DNA from: Limibacillus sp.
GTDB taxonomy: Bacteria; Pseudomonadota; Alphaproteobacteria; Kiloniellales; CECT-8803
NCBI GenBank assembly: GCA_037379885.1
Contig: JARRJC010000011.1
Location: 1-64,000, forward strand
Direction of reading: 5' to 3'
Length of the DNA stretch: 64,000 bases
Of the stretch, positions 7,806 to 16,550 are shown piece after piece. The notes under the pieces are model-generated. The model was given only the letters and a program-made list of their open reading frames with translations. It was not told the DNA's origin and ran no database searches. Positions within the stretch are counted from its first letter, which is position 1; every line of letters begins with the position of its first letter. The position numbers and the translations under genes are program-made.

Positions 7806-8875
7806 CGGGCGAGATAGCTGGCGGCGGCTTCGATGACCCGCTCGACGCCTGCGTCGTCGACGTCCAGGTGGGTGACGAGACGAAGCCGAGTCGAGGGACC
7901 GCTGATGACGATGTTCTGCTCGGCCATGTGGGCGAGCAGCCCCTCCGCCAGTTCCAGCGACAGGTCCAGGAACAGCATGTTGGTCTCGACCGTCTCCAGA
8001 TCGACTGAAAGCCCGGGCAGTTCGGCGAGGGCTTCGGCCAGACGCCGGGCGCGGGCGTGGTCGTCGGCCATGCGCTCTATGTTGTTGTCCAGGGCGTAAA
8101 GGCCCGCCGCCGCCAGAACGCCGGCCTGGCGCATGCCGCCGCCCAGCATCTTGCGCCAGTGACGCGCCCGTTCGATGAAGTCGCCGGGGCCGGCGAGCAC
8201 CGAGCCGACCGGCGCGCCCAGGCCCTTGGAAAGACACAAGGACACCGTGTCAAAGCCTTCGGTCACCCGGTCCGGCGCTTCGCCGAGCTTTACCGCCGCA
8301 TTCATCATGCGCGCGCCGTCCAGGTGCAGCGCCAGGCCCTTGTCGCGGGCCAGAGCCGCGGCGGCGGCCTGGTAGCCAAGCGGAAGCACGCGCCCCCAGT
8401 AGGTGTTCTCCAGCGAGATCAGCCGGGTCTTGGCGTAGTGCACGTCGTAGGGCCGCACGGCGGCGGCGAAGCGCTCTAGCGGAACCTGACCGTTATCGGG
8501 CGTCGGCAGGGGGTGGGCGCAGACACCGCCAAGCGCCATGGCCCCGCCGCCCTCGTACCCGAAGGTGTGGCAGCCTTCGCCCACCAGATACTCCTCGCCG
8601 CGCCCACAATGGGTGAGGAGCGCCAGCAGGTTGGTCTGCGTGCCGCTGGTGCAGAAGAGGGCGGATTCCTTGCCCAGCATCCGCGCCGATTTTTCTTCGA
8701 GAGCCCGGACGGTGGGATCGTCCCGGTAGACGTCGTCGCCCAGTTCGGCTTCCAGCATCGCCCGGCGCATCCCGGCGCTGGGCTGGGTCACCGTGTCGCT
8801 GCGCAGGTCGACCCGTCCGGGCGCGTTGGGCCGCTGCCGGGCGGCGGGATCGTTGATGGGGTAGGCGTCCGCCAT
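7802..8875 (-). CDS. ltaE: Low-specificity L-threonine aldolase (copy 1)
   Basis: A 357-residue PLP enzyme of the beta-eliminating lyase/aldolase family, cleaving L-threonine or L-allo-threonine to glycine and acetaldehyde. PLP lysine is K217 in LCLSKGLGAPVGS. The ring-stacking histidine is H103 in GEGCHTFGYEGGGA. The entry block is DLRSDTVTQPSAGMRRAM. A second member of the family, clearly diverged, lies at 58821-59840. The ribosome-binding site is weak (AGAAG), so the exact start is less certain. It converges on bdhA. Confidence 0.85.
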   Translation of the reverse strand: MADAYPINDPAARQRPNAPGRVDLRSDTVTQPSAGMRRAMLEAELGDDVYRDDPTVRALEEKSARMLGKESALFCTSGTQTNLLALLTHCGRGEEYLVGEGCHTFGYEGGGAMALGGVCAHPLPTPDNGQVPLERFAAAVRPYDVHYAKTRLISLENTYWGRVLPLGYQAAAAALARDKGLALHLDGARMMNAAVKLGEAPDRVTEGFDTVSLCLSKGLGAPVGSVLAGPGDFIERARHWRKMLGGGMRQAGVLAAAGLYALDNNIERMADDHARARRLAEALAELPGLSVDLETVETNMLFLDLSLELAEGLLAHMAEQNIVISGPSTRLRLVTHLDVDDAGVERVIEAAASYLAR

Positions 8876-9054
8876 GGGCGTTTTTGTCCGTTCTTCTCAA
8901 AACCGTTGCTCGAGTCGCTCAAGCCCGGGGAAATAGGGCAGCACGGGCGCTCCTCTTAAGTCCAGCCCCTTAAACAGTTTTTCGGCGCCGATCACGCTGT
9001 CGTCACGAATTCCGGCAATTTTAACTAATTGCTAATAATTTCCACGTTAAGATA

Positions 9055-9161
9055 GTGGTGCCGAAAAGGAGTCACCTCCTAATCGGTGAATGGTCATTCC
9101 ATTCGAAGCCTCCCTGTTCCTTATAGGCCGTCGGCTCTGTTCGACGGCCTCTCTTTTTATT
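9055..9161 (+). ncRNA. Candidate small RNA or attenuated leader, two hairpins
   Basis: Within the 351-bp gap 8876-9226, a possible promoter (TTGCTA at 9029-9034, 16 bp, GATAGT at 9051-9056) precedes two hairpins. The first pairs CCGA (9061-9064) with TCGG (9083-9086) and AGGAG (9067-9071) with CTCCT (9076-9080). The second is a perfect GC-rich intrinsic terminator (9126-9149) followed by a U-run. Between them is single-stranded AT-richer sequence. No convincing ORF precedes the terminator. It could be a stand-alone sRNA or an attenuated leader of the gene at 9227. The family is not recognised. Confidence 0.4.
9126..9161 (+). terminator. Strong intrinsic terminator
   Basis: GGCCGTCG (9126-9133) pairs perfectly with CGACGGCC (9142-9149) around an 8-base loop, and is followed by TCTCTTTTTATTT. 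It lies 65 bp before the next start codon and after no recognisable gene, so it must end a non-coding transcript or attenuate one. Confidence 0.8.
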
Positions 9162-9226
9162 TGCCGCCCAAGATACCGAAGCATGCGCCGCTGGGCTGCG
9201 CCTGCTGTCGTGCTAGATTCTTGGCC

Positions 9227-9565
9227 ATGACCGTTGGGCTCAAGAAAGTGAAAGATACCCTGTTGGTGGCTCTCTTCGCCGCGTTCCTGGCGTTGCCCGC
9301 CCGGGCCGAACCAGCAGATTTGACGCCTCGGGAAGAACGGCCCCTGCTTCATGAGCACCCAAACCGCCATCGCGTCGCGCCGATTCCGCCGCCGCGCAGC
9401 GTGCCGGTTCCCCCGCATGAAAAGCCAAAGCTCGCCGAGCCGCCGACGCCCGCCACCGAGAAGTACCGCGGCAGCTCGCCATCGGGGGACAGCGGGAGGA
9501 CGGGATCCGGCTTGGGGAGCGGCGGGTCGCCCCCGCCAGGCGGACGCTTGTCGCCCCTTAACTAG
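9227..9565 (+). CDS. Hypothetical exported proline-rich protein
   Basis: A 112-residue ORF from the ATG at 9227. The N-terminus is a plausible signal peptide (VKDTLLVALFAAFLALPARA). The mature part is dominated by Pro, Ser, Gly and charged residues (PIPPPRSVPVPPHEKPKLAEPP, then a Gly/Ser-rich tail), so it is probably disordered in the periplasm. I do not recognise a family. The frame is open further upstream, but that would run through the terminator at 9126-9161. It converges on the cardiolipin synthase gene. Confidence 0.45.
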   Translation: MTVGLKKVKDTLLVALFAAFLALPARAEPADLTPREERPLLHEHPNRHRVAPIPPPRSVPVPPHEKPKLAEPPTPATEKYRGSSPSGDSGRTGSGLGSGGSPPPGGRLSPLN

Positions 9566-9579
9566 GAAAGCGGTCTGAA

Positions 9580-11004
9580 CTAGAGGATGGGCGAGGCGAG
9601 GCGGGCCAGGCGCACCGCCAGCTTGAAGAAAAGCGAACTGCTTTCATACTCCCCGACGCTGTACTCCCGGCAGTTGGCGAAATCGCGCAACAGCATCTCC
9701 TCGACCTCCTTGGCGAAGGCGGGGTCGATCACCACGGCGGTGATCTCGAAGTTCAAGCGGAAGGAGCGGTTGTCGAAGTTGGCCGAACCGACGGCGGCGG
9801 CCGTGCCATCCAGAAGGGCGACCTTCTGGTGAAGGAAGCCTTCGGTGTAACGGTAGAAACGCACCCCGTCGCCGACCGCGTCCTCGAAGAAGGAGAAGGC
9901 GGCGAGCCAGACCACCCAGTTGTCGGGCCTGTCCGGGATCATGATGCGCACATCGACGCCGCGCAGCGCGGCCAGGTGCAGGGCCGTCAAGACGTCCGAG
10001 TCCGGCACGAAGTAGGGACTGACGATCCAGATCCGCTCAACCGCGGAGTTGATCGCCTGCACGAAGAAGAGGCTGCAGGTCTCCACGGGATCGGCCGGGC
10101 CGCTCGCCATGACCAGAGCCGCCTGGTCGCCCTCGGGGGCGTCCAGGGCCTGCCAGTTTAGCGACAGATGCTGTTTGGTCGCCCAGAACCAGTCCTTCTC
10201 GAAGGAAAGCTGGGCGGCCTGCACGATGGGGCCTCTCAGCTCCACCTGCGTATCGCGCCAATGGCCGAACTTCTCGCTGAGGCCCATGTACTCATCGCCC
10301 ACGTTCGCCCCGCCGATGAAGGCCACTCTACCGTCGGCGACGACGATCTTGCGGTGGTTGCGGAAGTTGAGCTGGAAGCGGTTGAAAATGCCGGTCGAGG
10401 AGCCGAAGCGTGAGACCTGCACCCCCTGGCGTCTCAGCTTCTCGAAGAAGGCGTCGCTGGTCTTGTGGCTGCCTATCTCGTCGTACAGCAGGTGACAGTG
10501 CAGGCCGCGCGCTGCGGCCGCCGCCAGCTTCTGCGCGAGCTGCCGGCCGGTGTCGTCGTCGCGGATGATGTAGAACTGAACCAGGACGTAGGACTCCGCC
10601 TTGTCGATCGCCCTGAAGATCGCCTCGAAGATGGCCGGGCCGTCGATCAGCAGCCTGGCGTCGTTGCCCAGGGTGAAGGGCATGTCGGCTAAACTTTCGA
10701 TCACCTTGATCTCACCCAACTGGCGCTGCGAAAGCTCGGTCTGATCGGGGAAGACCTGCCGCTCCATGGGCGCTTGGTGGGCGATCAAGTCGGAAGAGCG
10801 CCGCCGGGCCACATAGCCCTGAAAGCGGCGGCGCCCGAAAATCAGGAACAACGGCAGCGCCAGATAAGGCATGGCGATCAGCGATATGGCCCAGGCGATC
10901 GCGCCCTCGCTGGTGCGTGCCCGCCAGATCGCAATGATGGCGCAGACGAACCCGGCAAGAACCGTTGCTGTCGCCAGGAGGGCCAGGATTTGGGTCAGTT
11001 CCAT
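9580..11004 (-). CDS. cls: Cardiolipin synthase, phospholipase D type
   Basis: A 474-residue membrane enzyme joining two phosphatidylglycerols into cardiolipin plus glycerol. It has two N-terminal membrane helices (ILALLATATVLAGFVCAIIAIW, AISLIAMPYLALPLFLIFG) and two HKD motifs: HRKIVVADGRVAFIGGANVGDEY and HQKVALLDGTAAAVGSANFDNRSF. The start at 11004 has GGAAG 7 bases upstream and gives the normal length. A longer version from 11061 is possible. It lies downstream of the EEP-family gene on the same strand, a pairing that suggests a phospholipid-related role for both. Confidence 0.88.
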   Translation of the reverse strand: MELTQILALLATATVLAGFVCAIIAIWRARTSEGAIAWAISLIAMPYLALPLFLIFGRRRFQGYVARRRSSDLIAHQAPMERQVFPDQTELSQRQLGEIKVIESLADMPFTLGNDARLLIDGPAIFEAIFRAIDKAESYVLVQFYIIRDDDTGRQLAQKLAAAAARGLHCHLLYDEIGSHKTSDAFFEKLRRQGVQVSRFGSSTGIFNRFQLNFRNHRKIVVADGRVAFIGGANVGDEYMGLSEKFGHWRDTQVELRGPIVQAAQLSFEKDWFWATKQHLSLNWQALDAPEGDQAALVMASGPADPVETCSLFFVQAINSAVERIWIVSPYFVPDSDVLTALHLAALRGVDVRIMIPDRPDNWVVWLAAFSFFEDAVGDGVRFYRYTEGFLHQKVALLDGTAAAVGSANFDNRSFRLNFEITAVVIDPAFAKEVEEMLLRDFANCREYSVGEYESSSLFFKLAVRLARLASPIL

Positions 11005-11064
11005 TGCGATCTTCCAGGTTTCAGGCGGGTCGGGCTCAACCGGTGTCGGCGATAACGCCATCCC

Positions 11065-11841
11065 CTATCCGGCAAGCAGGCCCTCGCTCTTGTGGCCGGT
11101 CTTGGCTTCCTCCCCGGGCTTCCTCGCTGCGACCTCCGCCCAGATCGGCAGATGGTCGGAGGCGATGCCCGCCAGGGGCGAGTGATGGACTCCAGCGGCG
11201 AGAACCTCGATCCCGTCATCATGGAACAGCCGGTCCAGCGGCGCTACCGGGCGGTAGGCCGGATAACTCTTGCCCGGAGCATGGCCGCTGTAGCGCTTGG
11301 AGATCGCTTCAAGACTGGGGGCGTCATGACTCCAATCGTTGAAGTCGCCGATGATCACCGTCGGCAGATGCCCCTCCAGCTCATCCAGACGCTTCAGGAT
11401 CGCCGCCGCTTGCAGCCGCCGCCAGCGGCGCAAGAGCGACAGGTGCGCGCCGACGACGCGAAAGCGCAATCCTCTGTCCTCCAGTTCCACGATCACCGCG
11501 CCGCGCGGCTCCAGAGCCGGGAGTTCCAGGCGGTGCGCCTCGATGATCGCGACGCCGCGGCGCACGAGAACCGCATTGCCGTGCCAGCCCAGCGAGTCGG
11601 GCCGGATCGCGAGGTCGATGACCTGGTAGTCCGTATCCGCCTCAATGGCGCTGGGCGGCAGGCTGGAGGCGCGGCGGCGACCGAACCGGCGGTCGGCTTC
11701 CTGCAGGACCACGACGTCGGCGGCCAGTTCCTCCAACACGCCAAGAATGCGCTCGGGCTTGCGGCGGCGGTCGCGGCCGATCGACTTTCGGATGTTGTAA
11801 GAAGCGATGCGTATCACGCTGGCACGCGGACTCCGGTCCAA
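11065..11841 (-). CDS. Endonuclease/exonuclease/phosphatase (EEP) family protein
   Basis: A 258-residue Mg-dependent EEP-fold protein. The family motifs are in order: IASYNIRKSIGRDRR, VVVLQEADRRFG, VVGAHLSLL, VIIGDFNDW and ASDHLPIWAEV. EEP members hydrolyse phosphodiester bonds in nucleic acids or phospholipids. It is followed at once by the cardiolipin synthase gene, so a lipid phosphodiesterase is plausible. The start at 11841 is the only nearby ATG before the conserved RIASYN strand. Confidence 0.75.
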   Translation of the reverse strand: MDRSPRASVIRIASYNIRKSIGRDRRRKPERILGVLEELAADVVVLQEADRRFGRRRASSLPPSAIEADTDYQVIDLAIRPDSLGWHGNAVLVRRGVAIIEAHRLELPALEPRGAVIVELEDRGLRFRVVGAHLSLLRRWRRLQAAAILKRLDELEGHLPTVIIGDFNDWSHDAPSLEAISKRYSGHAPGKSYPAYRPVAPLDRLFHDDGIEVLAAGVHHSPLAGIASDHLPIWAEVAARKPGEEAKTGHKSEGLLAG

Positions 11842-11951
11842 ATGGATCCAAGGCCGCCGCCGGGTTCAATTCCGGCAGACGACCGCCGAGGGAATGTTTT
11901 AGGCTGCCCGCCAACGCGCGATACGGCAAGGCGAAGAGGGAATTTTGCGCC

Positions 11952-12791
11952 ATGAGCGATCTGAACGAAGACTACCGGCGGCGCTTCGGGCTGGAGCCTG
12001 GCCAAGACCTCGAGGCAGCCGGCCCCGCGCCTGAAGGCGTCATCCAGCGGCTTCGGCACAGCAGCATCCGGAAGTTCACGGGAGCAGCGCTGCCGGAGCC
12101 GATGGTGACCGCACTGCTCGCCGCCGCGCAGTCCGCCCCCAGCAAGTCGAACCTGCAGCAGTACTCGATCCTGAGGCTCGAAGACCCGGCCAAGCGCGCA
12201 AGGCTAGCAGGCATGCTGGGCAACAGCGGATGGGCGCTGGATGCGCCGCTCTTCCTGGTCTTTCTCGGCGATCTGCGCCGCAACAGACGGGTCGGGGAGC
12301 TGCGCGGCTATCCCAACAGGAACGACAACGCCGACAGCTTCATGAACGCCGCCGTTGACGCCGCGCTCGCCCTGCAGAGCTTCATCGCGGCGGCCGAGGC
12401 CTGGGGCCTCGGCTGCTGCCCGATCAGTCAGGTGCGGGGCGATCTGGAGGGTCTGGGCGCGCTCCTGGAACTGCCGGAAGGCGTCTTCCCCATCGCCGGG
12501 CTGGCCGTCGGCTTTCCGGACGAGGAGCCTGCAACCTCCCAACGCCTGCCGCCCTCTCTGGTTCAGCACCTCGACCGCTATGACGATTCGCGCCTGGAAG
12601 AGGAGCTGGCCGCCTATGACGACAGGGTCTTCGCGGCGGCGCCCATTCCGCCTGAAAAGCAACGGCATCTGGACCTCTACGGTCCCGCCGAGCGGGGCAC
12701 CTGGTCGGAGCAGACGGCCCGCCAGCTTTCGCAGCCCGAGCGGCAGGGATTCCGCGCCTGGCTTGCAAGGCAGGGGATATCGCTAGGCTAG
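11952..12791 (+). CDS. Nitroreductase family FMN oxidoreductase
   Basis: A 279-residue NfsA/Frp-type flavin reductase. The FMN phosphate-binding block RHSSIRKFTGAALPEPMVTALLAAAQSAPSKSNLQQYSIL is near the N-terminus. The mid segment FMNAAVDAALALQSFIAAAEAWGLGCCPISQVR is typical of the family. It probably reduces quinones, nitro compounds or free flavin with NADPH. GAAGAGGG precedes the ATG. It converges on the alpha/beta hydrolase gene with a 9-bp overlap. The physiological substrate is unknown. Confidence 0.82.
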   Translation: MSDLNEDYRRRFGLEPGQDLEAAGPAPEGVIQRLRHSSIRKFTGAALPEPMVTALLAAAQSAPSKSNLQQYSILRLEDPAKRARLAGMLGNSGWALDAPLFLVFLGDLRRNRRVGELRGYPNRNDNADSFMNAAVDAALALQSFIAAAEAWGLGCCPISQVRGDLEGLGALLELPEGVFPIAGLAVGFPDEEPATSQRLPPSLVQHLDRYDDSRLEEELAAYDDRVFAAAPIPPEKQRHLDLYGPAERGTWSEQTARQLSQPERQGFRAWLARQGISLG

Positions 12792-13652
12792 GAGCTGCTC
12801 CATCACCTGGGCCGTGCGGTCCGGCTTCTCGTACATGATCCAGTGGCCGACGCCGGGCTCGACGTGCAGTTCCGCGCCAGGCTGCGCGGTCTTCAAGATG
12901 GCCTCGCGCTCCGGCAGGTAGGGGCCGATGGTGGCGTCCAGGGCGCCCACCAGCAGCTTGACCGGCGCCTCAACCTCCGCCAATGCGCGGGCCAGCGTAT
13001 CGGTGCCGGATATGGGGCGGCTCTTGACGCGGTGCTGGGCCGTGTTCTGCGCCTGGATGTGGAGCGCCAGAGGATCGATGCAGCCGGGGTCCGAGACCAT
13101 CAGGATTTCCAGGTTGCGCCGGTGCGCCGCCTCGATCTCCTCGGGCGTCATGTCCGGCCTGCGCCGCACCAAGTCGGGCATGGGGCCGCGCGGCGCGCCG
13201 AGCCCTCCCGGTGCGATCAGCAGCAAGAGGCGGCAGCGCGGGCCCAGCAGGCGCGCGAGGTGGCCGGCGATCACGCCGCCGAAGGAAAAGCCGCAGACCG
13301 CCGGGCGCTCTCCAGCCTCGAGCAAAGGCTCCAGAGAAAGCATCACACTCTCGGCGAGCGTTTCGGCGGAGACCGGCTGTGGGGCGTCGTCGGACTCCCC
13401 GAATCCGGGCATGTCGGGAACCAGCAGGCGGCGTCCGCGCGACAGCGGCGCGATCATCCTGACCCAATGCGCCCAGGTGCCATACCCGCCGTGCAGCAGC
13501 ACCAGCGGCGGACCCTCGCCCCAGATCCGCCAGACGACCTTCTTGCCTTGCAGGCCGGGCAGGGCCTGCTTCCTGCCCGTCGCCTCCAGCGCTGCCAGCG
13601 CCTCGGGCGGACTGCCCTGGCTGAGGTCGATGTCCCGTGGGGTCAGAGCCAT
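12783..13652 (-). CDS. Alpha/beta-fold hydrolase
   Basis: A 289-residue alpha/beta hydrolase with the oxyanion segment LVLLHGGYGTWAHW, nucleophile S123 in GFSFGG, an acidic residue in LLVGALDATIG, and the catalytic histidine in GVGHWIMY. Such enzymes include C-C bond hydrolases and esterases, and the substrate is not evident. Its start overlaps the end of the TauE-like gene by 10 bp, so the two are translationally coupled. Confidence 0.78.
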   Translation of the reverse strand: MALTPRDIDLSQGSPPEALAALEATGRKQALPGLQGKKVVWRIWGEGPPLVLLHGGYGTWAHWVRMIAPLSRGRRLLVPDMPGFGESDDAPQPVSAETLAESVMLSLEPLLEAGERPAVCGFSFGGVIAGHLARLLGPRCRLLLLIAPGGLGAPRGPMPDLVRRRPDMTPEEIEAAHRRNLEILMVSDPGCIDPLALHIQAQNTAQHRVKSRPISGTDTLARALAEVEAPVKLLVGALDATIGPYLPEREAILKTAQPGAELHVEPGVGHWIMYEKPDRTAQVMEQLLA

Positions 13653-14251
13653 GCGAACTCCCGGGCCGCCTCGTAGAGGAAATAGAGTCCGCCGGAGAGG
13701 ATCAACGCCTCCATGAAAAGCTTGTGGATGCGAAGCGGGGTGGAGCGCACGATCCAGCGTCCGACGTAGGCCAGACCGTAGCCGATCAGGAAGGGCGCCA
13801 GCAGCATGCCCGCGCCGAAGGTCGAGCCGGAGAGCAGGCCATAGGGCACCGCGGCGGCGGCGAGGCCCTTGTTGCCGACCTTTACGTCGAGGTGCGACAT
13901 GGTGCGCTGAAGCGGTACCGACAGCACGAGAAACACGCCCAGCACCAAGGCGACGATGGCCACGGGCAGGGAGATGTAAATGATCGCGCTCAGGATGATG
14001 AAGGGCGTCGCCGTGCCGAAGATCGCCAGGAAGGCCCGCCATTCCACCGACTTGCGGAAGACCCAGACCCGCGTGCAGTTCGAGATGACCATGGCGGTGG
14101 CGGTCACCGGCACCGTCTCCTTCACCCCGATGATGGGCGCCAGGCAGATGGCCAGCAGCAACGCACCCGCAAATCCGCCGACCGAATGGAAGACGGCGGT
14201 GCCGAAAGCGGCGGCGAGCGCCAGAATCAGGGGAAGGGTGTCGATCTCCAT
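13643..14251 (-). CDS. TauE/SafE family membrane transporter (short)
   Basis: A 202-residue integral membrane protein with about six hydrophobic segments and the TauE/SafE hallmark FAGALLLAICLAPIIGVKETVPVTA near the N-terminus. A second repeat is at YGLLSGSTFGAGMLLAPFLIGYGL. The family exports sulfite, sulfoacetate or other anions. It is shorter than most members (about 240-270), mainly in the middle. A TTGTCGACAA palindrome lies 32 bp upstream of its start (14283-14292), so it may belong to the regulon of the neighbouring catabolic island. Confidence 0.72.
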   Translation of the reverse strand: MEIDTLPLILALAAAFGTAVFHSVGGFAGALLLAICLAPIIGVKETVPVTATAMVISNCTRVWVFRKSVEWRAFLAIFGTATPFIILSAIIYISLPVAIVALVLGVFLVLSVPLQRTMSHLDVKVGNKGLAAAAVPYGLLSGSTFGAGMLLAPFLIGYGLAYVGRWIVRSTPLRIHKLFMEALILSGGLYFLYEAAREFAWL

Positions 14252-14282
14252 CCTATCGCGTCCAAGGTCCGGGTTCGTCGTT

Positions 14283-14292
14283 TTGTCGACAA
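14283..14292. promoter_or_regulatory. TTGTCGACAA operator
   Basis: A perfect 10-bp palindrome between the divergent TauE-like gene and leuC-like gene. It matches the motif repeated at 14428, 20484, 20602, 28882, 28995 and 29005. It probably binds the FCD-GntR regulator encoded at 28116-28844, since the GT...AC core is what FadR-subfamily regulators recognise. Confidence 0.5.
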
Positions 14293-14409
14293 TCCACTCT
14301 AGTGATGGCGCAGGTTTTGTCCAGGCCGGCGGGAAAGCGGCACTGTGGATTTAGCTTACAACGAATAGGGAAAAGGACCCCCGATCATGGCAGCCATGCG
14401 CGAGGGTGG

Positions 14410-14438
14410 TTTCAATGATCGCTTGAATTGTCTACAAT
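14410..14438 (+). promoter_or_regulatory. Promoter of the leuC-like operon with overlapping operator
   Basis: TTTCAA (14410-14415), a 17-bp spacer and TACAAT (14433-14438) form a sigma-70-like promoter. The palindrome ATTGT-CT-ACAAT (14427-14438) covers the -10 box, as expected for repression. The first gene starts 57 bp downstream. Confidence 0.5.
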
Positions 14439-14494
14439 CCCATCGCTGACAAGCCCGGTACAGCCTGAAGAATAGAAGCTTGGAGCCCATAGGG

Positions 14495-15916
14495 ATGAAC
14501 GCTGAGGACGCGAAGACCATCTTCGATAAGATCTGGGAGCAGCACGTCGTGGCCGAGCGCGACGACGGCGAAAGCCTGATCTACATCGACCGTCTGCTGT
14601 TGCAGGAGAACTCTTTCCACGCCTTCGACAAGATCCGGCGGGAGGGCCGCAAGGTCCGCAATCCAGGCCAGGCCTTTGCCTTTTCGGATCACTACGTGCC
14701 GACGACGGACCGTTCTCGCGGCCTCGATTCCATCGAGGATCCGGAGATCCGCAACATGGTCGAGATCATTGAGCGGGATTCCCGCGACTACGATATCGAG
14801 CTCTTCGGCATGGGCGATATCCGCCAAGGCATCCTGCATATCGTCGGGCCGGAGCAGGGCATAACCCAGCCAGGTCTGGTGATCGCGGGCGCGGATTCCC
14901 ATACCTCCACCCACGGCGCGCTGGGCGCCTATGCATTTGGCGTGGGCTCCTCGGAAGTGGCGCATGTTCTTGCGGTCCAGGGCCTCTGGCGCAGCCGTCC
15001 CAAGACCATGAAGGTCGAGGTGGTCGATCCCATACCGTCGGGAACCACCTCCAAGGACTTGATCCTGGCCATCATCGGCAAGATCACGGCCGGCGGCGCG
15101 GTCGGCCATGTGATCGAATACGCCGGGCGCGGCATCGAAGAGCTGTCGGTGGAGCAGCGCATGACCGTCTGCAACATGTCGATCGAGGCGGGCGCGCGGG
15201 CCGGTCTGGTCTCGCCGGACCAGAAGGTCTTCGACTACATCAAGGGCCGCCCCTACGCGCCGGGCGAAGAGCACTGGGACGCTGCGCTCGCCCATTGGAA
15301 GAGCCTCAAGAGCGATCCCGCTGCACGCTACGATCGTCACGTCACCATCTCGGCGGAGGAGATCGCCCCGATGGTGACCTGGGGCACCAGCCCGGACCAG
15401 GTGGCGCCGGTCACCCAGCGCATCCCCGATCCGGCCTCCGAGAGCGATCCGCAGCGCCGGCAGCGCATGGAAAAGGCGCTCAAGTACATGGATCTGGAGC
15501 CGGGCCAGGAACTGCGCAAGATCGCGGTTGACCGGGTCTTCATCGGATCCTGCACCAACAGCCGCATCGAAGACCTGCGGGCCGCCGCCGCCGTGGCCAA
15601 GGGCAAGTCGGCGAAGGTTCCGACCATGGTGGTCCCAGGCTCCGGGCTCATCAAGAAGCAGGCGGAGGAGGAGGGCCTTCATGAGATTTTCCTGGCCGCC
15701 GGTTTCGAGTGGCGAGAGCCGGGCTGCTCCATGTGCGTCGGCATCAACGGCGACCAGTTGAAGCCCGGCGAGCGCTGCGCCTCCACCTCCAACCGCAACT
15801 TCGAGGGGCGGCAGGGCCGCGGCGGGCGCACCCATCTGGTGAGCCCGGCCATGGCCGCCGCCGCCGCGGTCACCGGCGGGCTCTGCGATGTCCGCGAACT
15901 GATGGGGGAGGGCTGA
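14495..15916 (+). CDS. leuC: Aconitase-family hydratase large subunit (LeuC-type)
   Basis: A 473-residue large subunit of the isopropylmalate isomerase type. The [4Fe-4S] cysteines are C353 (GSCTNSR), C411 and C414 (GCSMCVG). Other family blocks are GADSHTSTHGALGAYAFGVGSSEVAHVLA and the CASTSNRNFEGRQG loop. The ATG at 14495 has GGAG 9 bases upstream; the frame also opens with a TTG at 14480. The N-terminal third differs much from the biosynthetic alphaproteobacterial LeuC as I recall it, no other leucine gene is near, and a catabolic operon follows. I infer a hydratase for another hydroxy-di- or tricarboxylate (for example a dimethylmaleate or alkylaconitate), rather than leucine synthesis. 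Confidence 0.85.
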   Translation: MNAEDAKTIFDKIWEQHVVAERDDGESLIYIDRLLLQENSFHAFDKIRREGRKVRNPGQAFAFSDHYVPTTDRSRGLDSIEDPEIRNMVEIIERDSRDYDIELFGMGDIRQGILHIVGPEQGITQPGLVIAGADSHTSTHGALGAYAFGVGSSEVAHVLAVQGLWRSRPKTMKVEVVDPIPSGTTSKDLILAIIGKITAGGAVGHVIEYAGRGIEELSVEQRMTVCNMSIEAGARAGLVSPDQKVFDYIKGRPYAPGEEHWDAALAHWKSLKSDPAARYDRHVTISAEEIAPMVTWGTSPDQVAPVTQRIPDPASESDPQRRQRMEKALKYMDLEPGQELRKIAVDRVFIGSCTNSRIEDLRAAAAVAKGKSAKVPTMVVPGSGLIKKQAEEEGLHEIFLAAGFEWREPGCSMCVGINGDQLKPGERCASTSNRNFEGRQGRGGRTHLVSPAMAAAAAVTGGLCDVRELMGEG

Positions 15917-15920
15917 GACC

Positions 15921-16541
15921 ATGGAACCCTTCAAGAAGGTCACCGGCACGGCAGCGCCTCTCGATCTGATGAACGTCAACACCGATCAGATCTTCCCCGC
16001 GCGCTTCATCAAGAAGCCGCGCTCGGTCGGCTATGCGCAGTTCACCTTCCACGATGTCCGGCGCGACGATGACGGCGAGCTGAGGGATGACTTCCCGCTC
16101 AACCAGCCGCGCTTCAAGGATGCCGCGATCATCGTCGGCAACGAGAACTTCGGCTGCGGGTCGTCGCGTGAGGGTGCCGTCTACACGCTTGAGGAGTCGG
16201 GGGTGCGCGTGGTCATCGCGCCCAGCTTCGGCGATATCTTCGCTGCGAACTGCATGAAGAACGGCCTCCTGACCATCCGCCTGCCCGCGGAGACGGTGGC
16301 CGACCTGCGTCGTGAGCTGGAAAAGGCAAACGATCCGAGCCTGACGGTCGACCTCGAGTCCGAGACCATCACCAAGCCCTCGGGCGAGACGCTCTCCTTC
16401 CAGGCGGACTCCTTCCAGAAGCACTGCCTCGTCAACGGGCTGAACGAGATCGACCTCTCGCTGGAGTTCGCCGACGAGGTGGAGGCTTTCGAGACAAGGC
16501 ACCGCCAGCGCCTGCCCTGGCTCGCCCCCAAGGAGGCGTGA
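15921..16541 (+). CDS. leuD: Aconitase-family hydratase small subunit (LeuD-type)
   Basis: A 206-residue swivel-domain subunit that completes the enzyme with the large subunit 4 bp upstream. Family segments are MNVNTDQIFPARFIKK (N-terminus), the NFGCGSSREGAVYTLEESGVRVVIAPSFGDIFAANCMKNGLL core and an alpha/beta tail. The substrate-recognition loop between the first two blocks (RSVGYAQFTFHDVRRDDDGELRDDF) is the place to look for specificity. It ends at a TGA 11 bp before a tandem repeat that leads into the next gene. Confidence 0.87.
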   Translation: MEPFKKVTGTAAPLDLMNVNTDQIFPARFIKKPRSVGYAQFTFHDVRRDDDGELRDDFPLNQPRFKDAAIIVGNENFGCGSSREGAVYTLEESGVRVVIAPSFGDIFAANCMKNGLLTIRLPAETVADLRRELEKANDPSLTVDLESETITKPSGETLSFQADSFQKHCLVNGLNEIDLSLEFADEVEAFETRHRQRLPWLAPKEA

Positions 16542-16550
16542 GCGCCGCAA

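Noticed and set aside
14495-16541. LeuCD as the biosynthetic isopropylmalate isomerase
   Set aside because: No leuA or leuB is near, the large subunit is divergent, and the operator and operon partners are catabolic. I keep the leuC/leuD symbols only as a family label.
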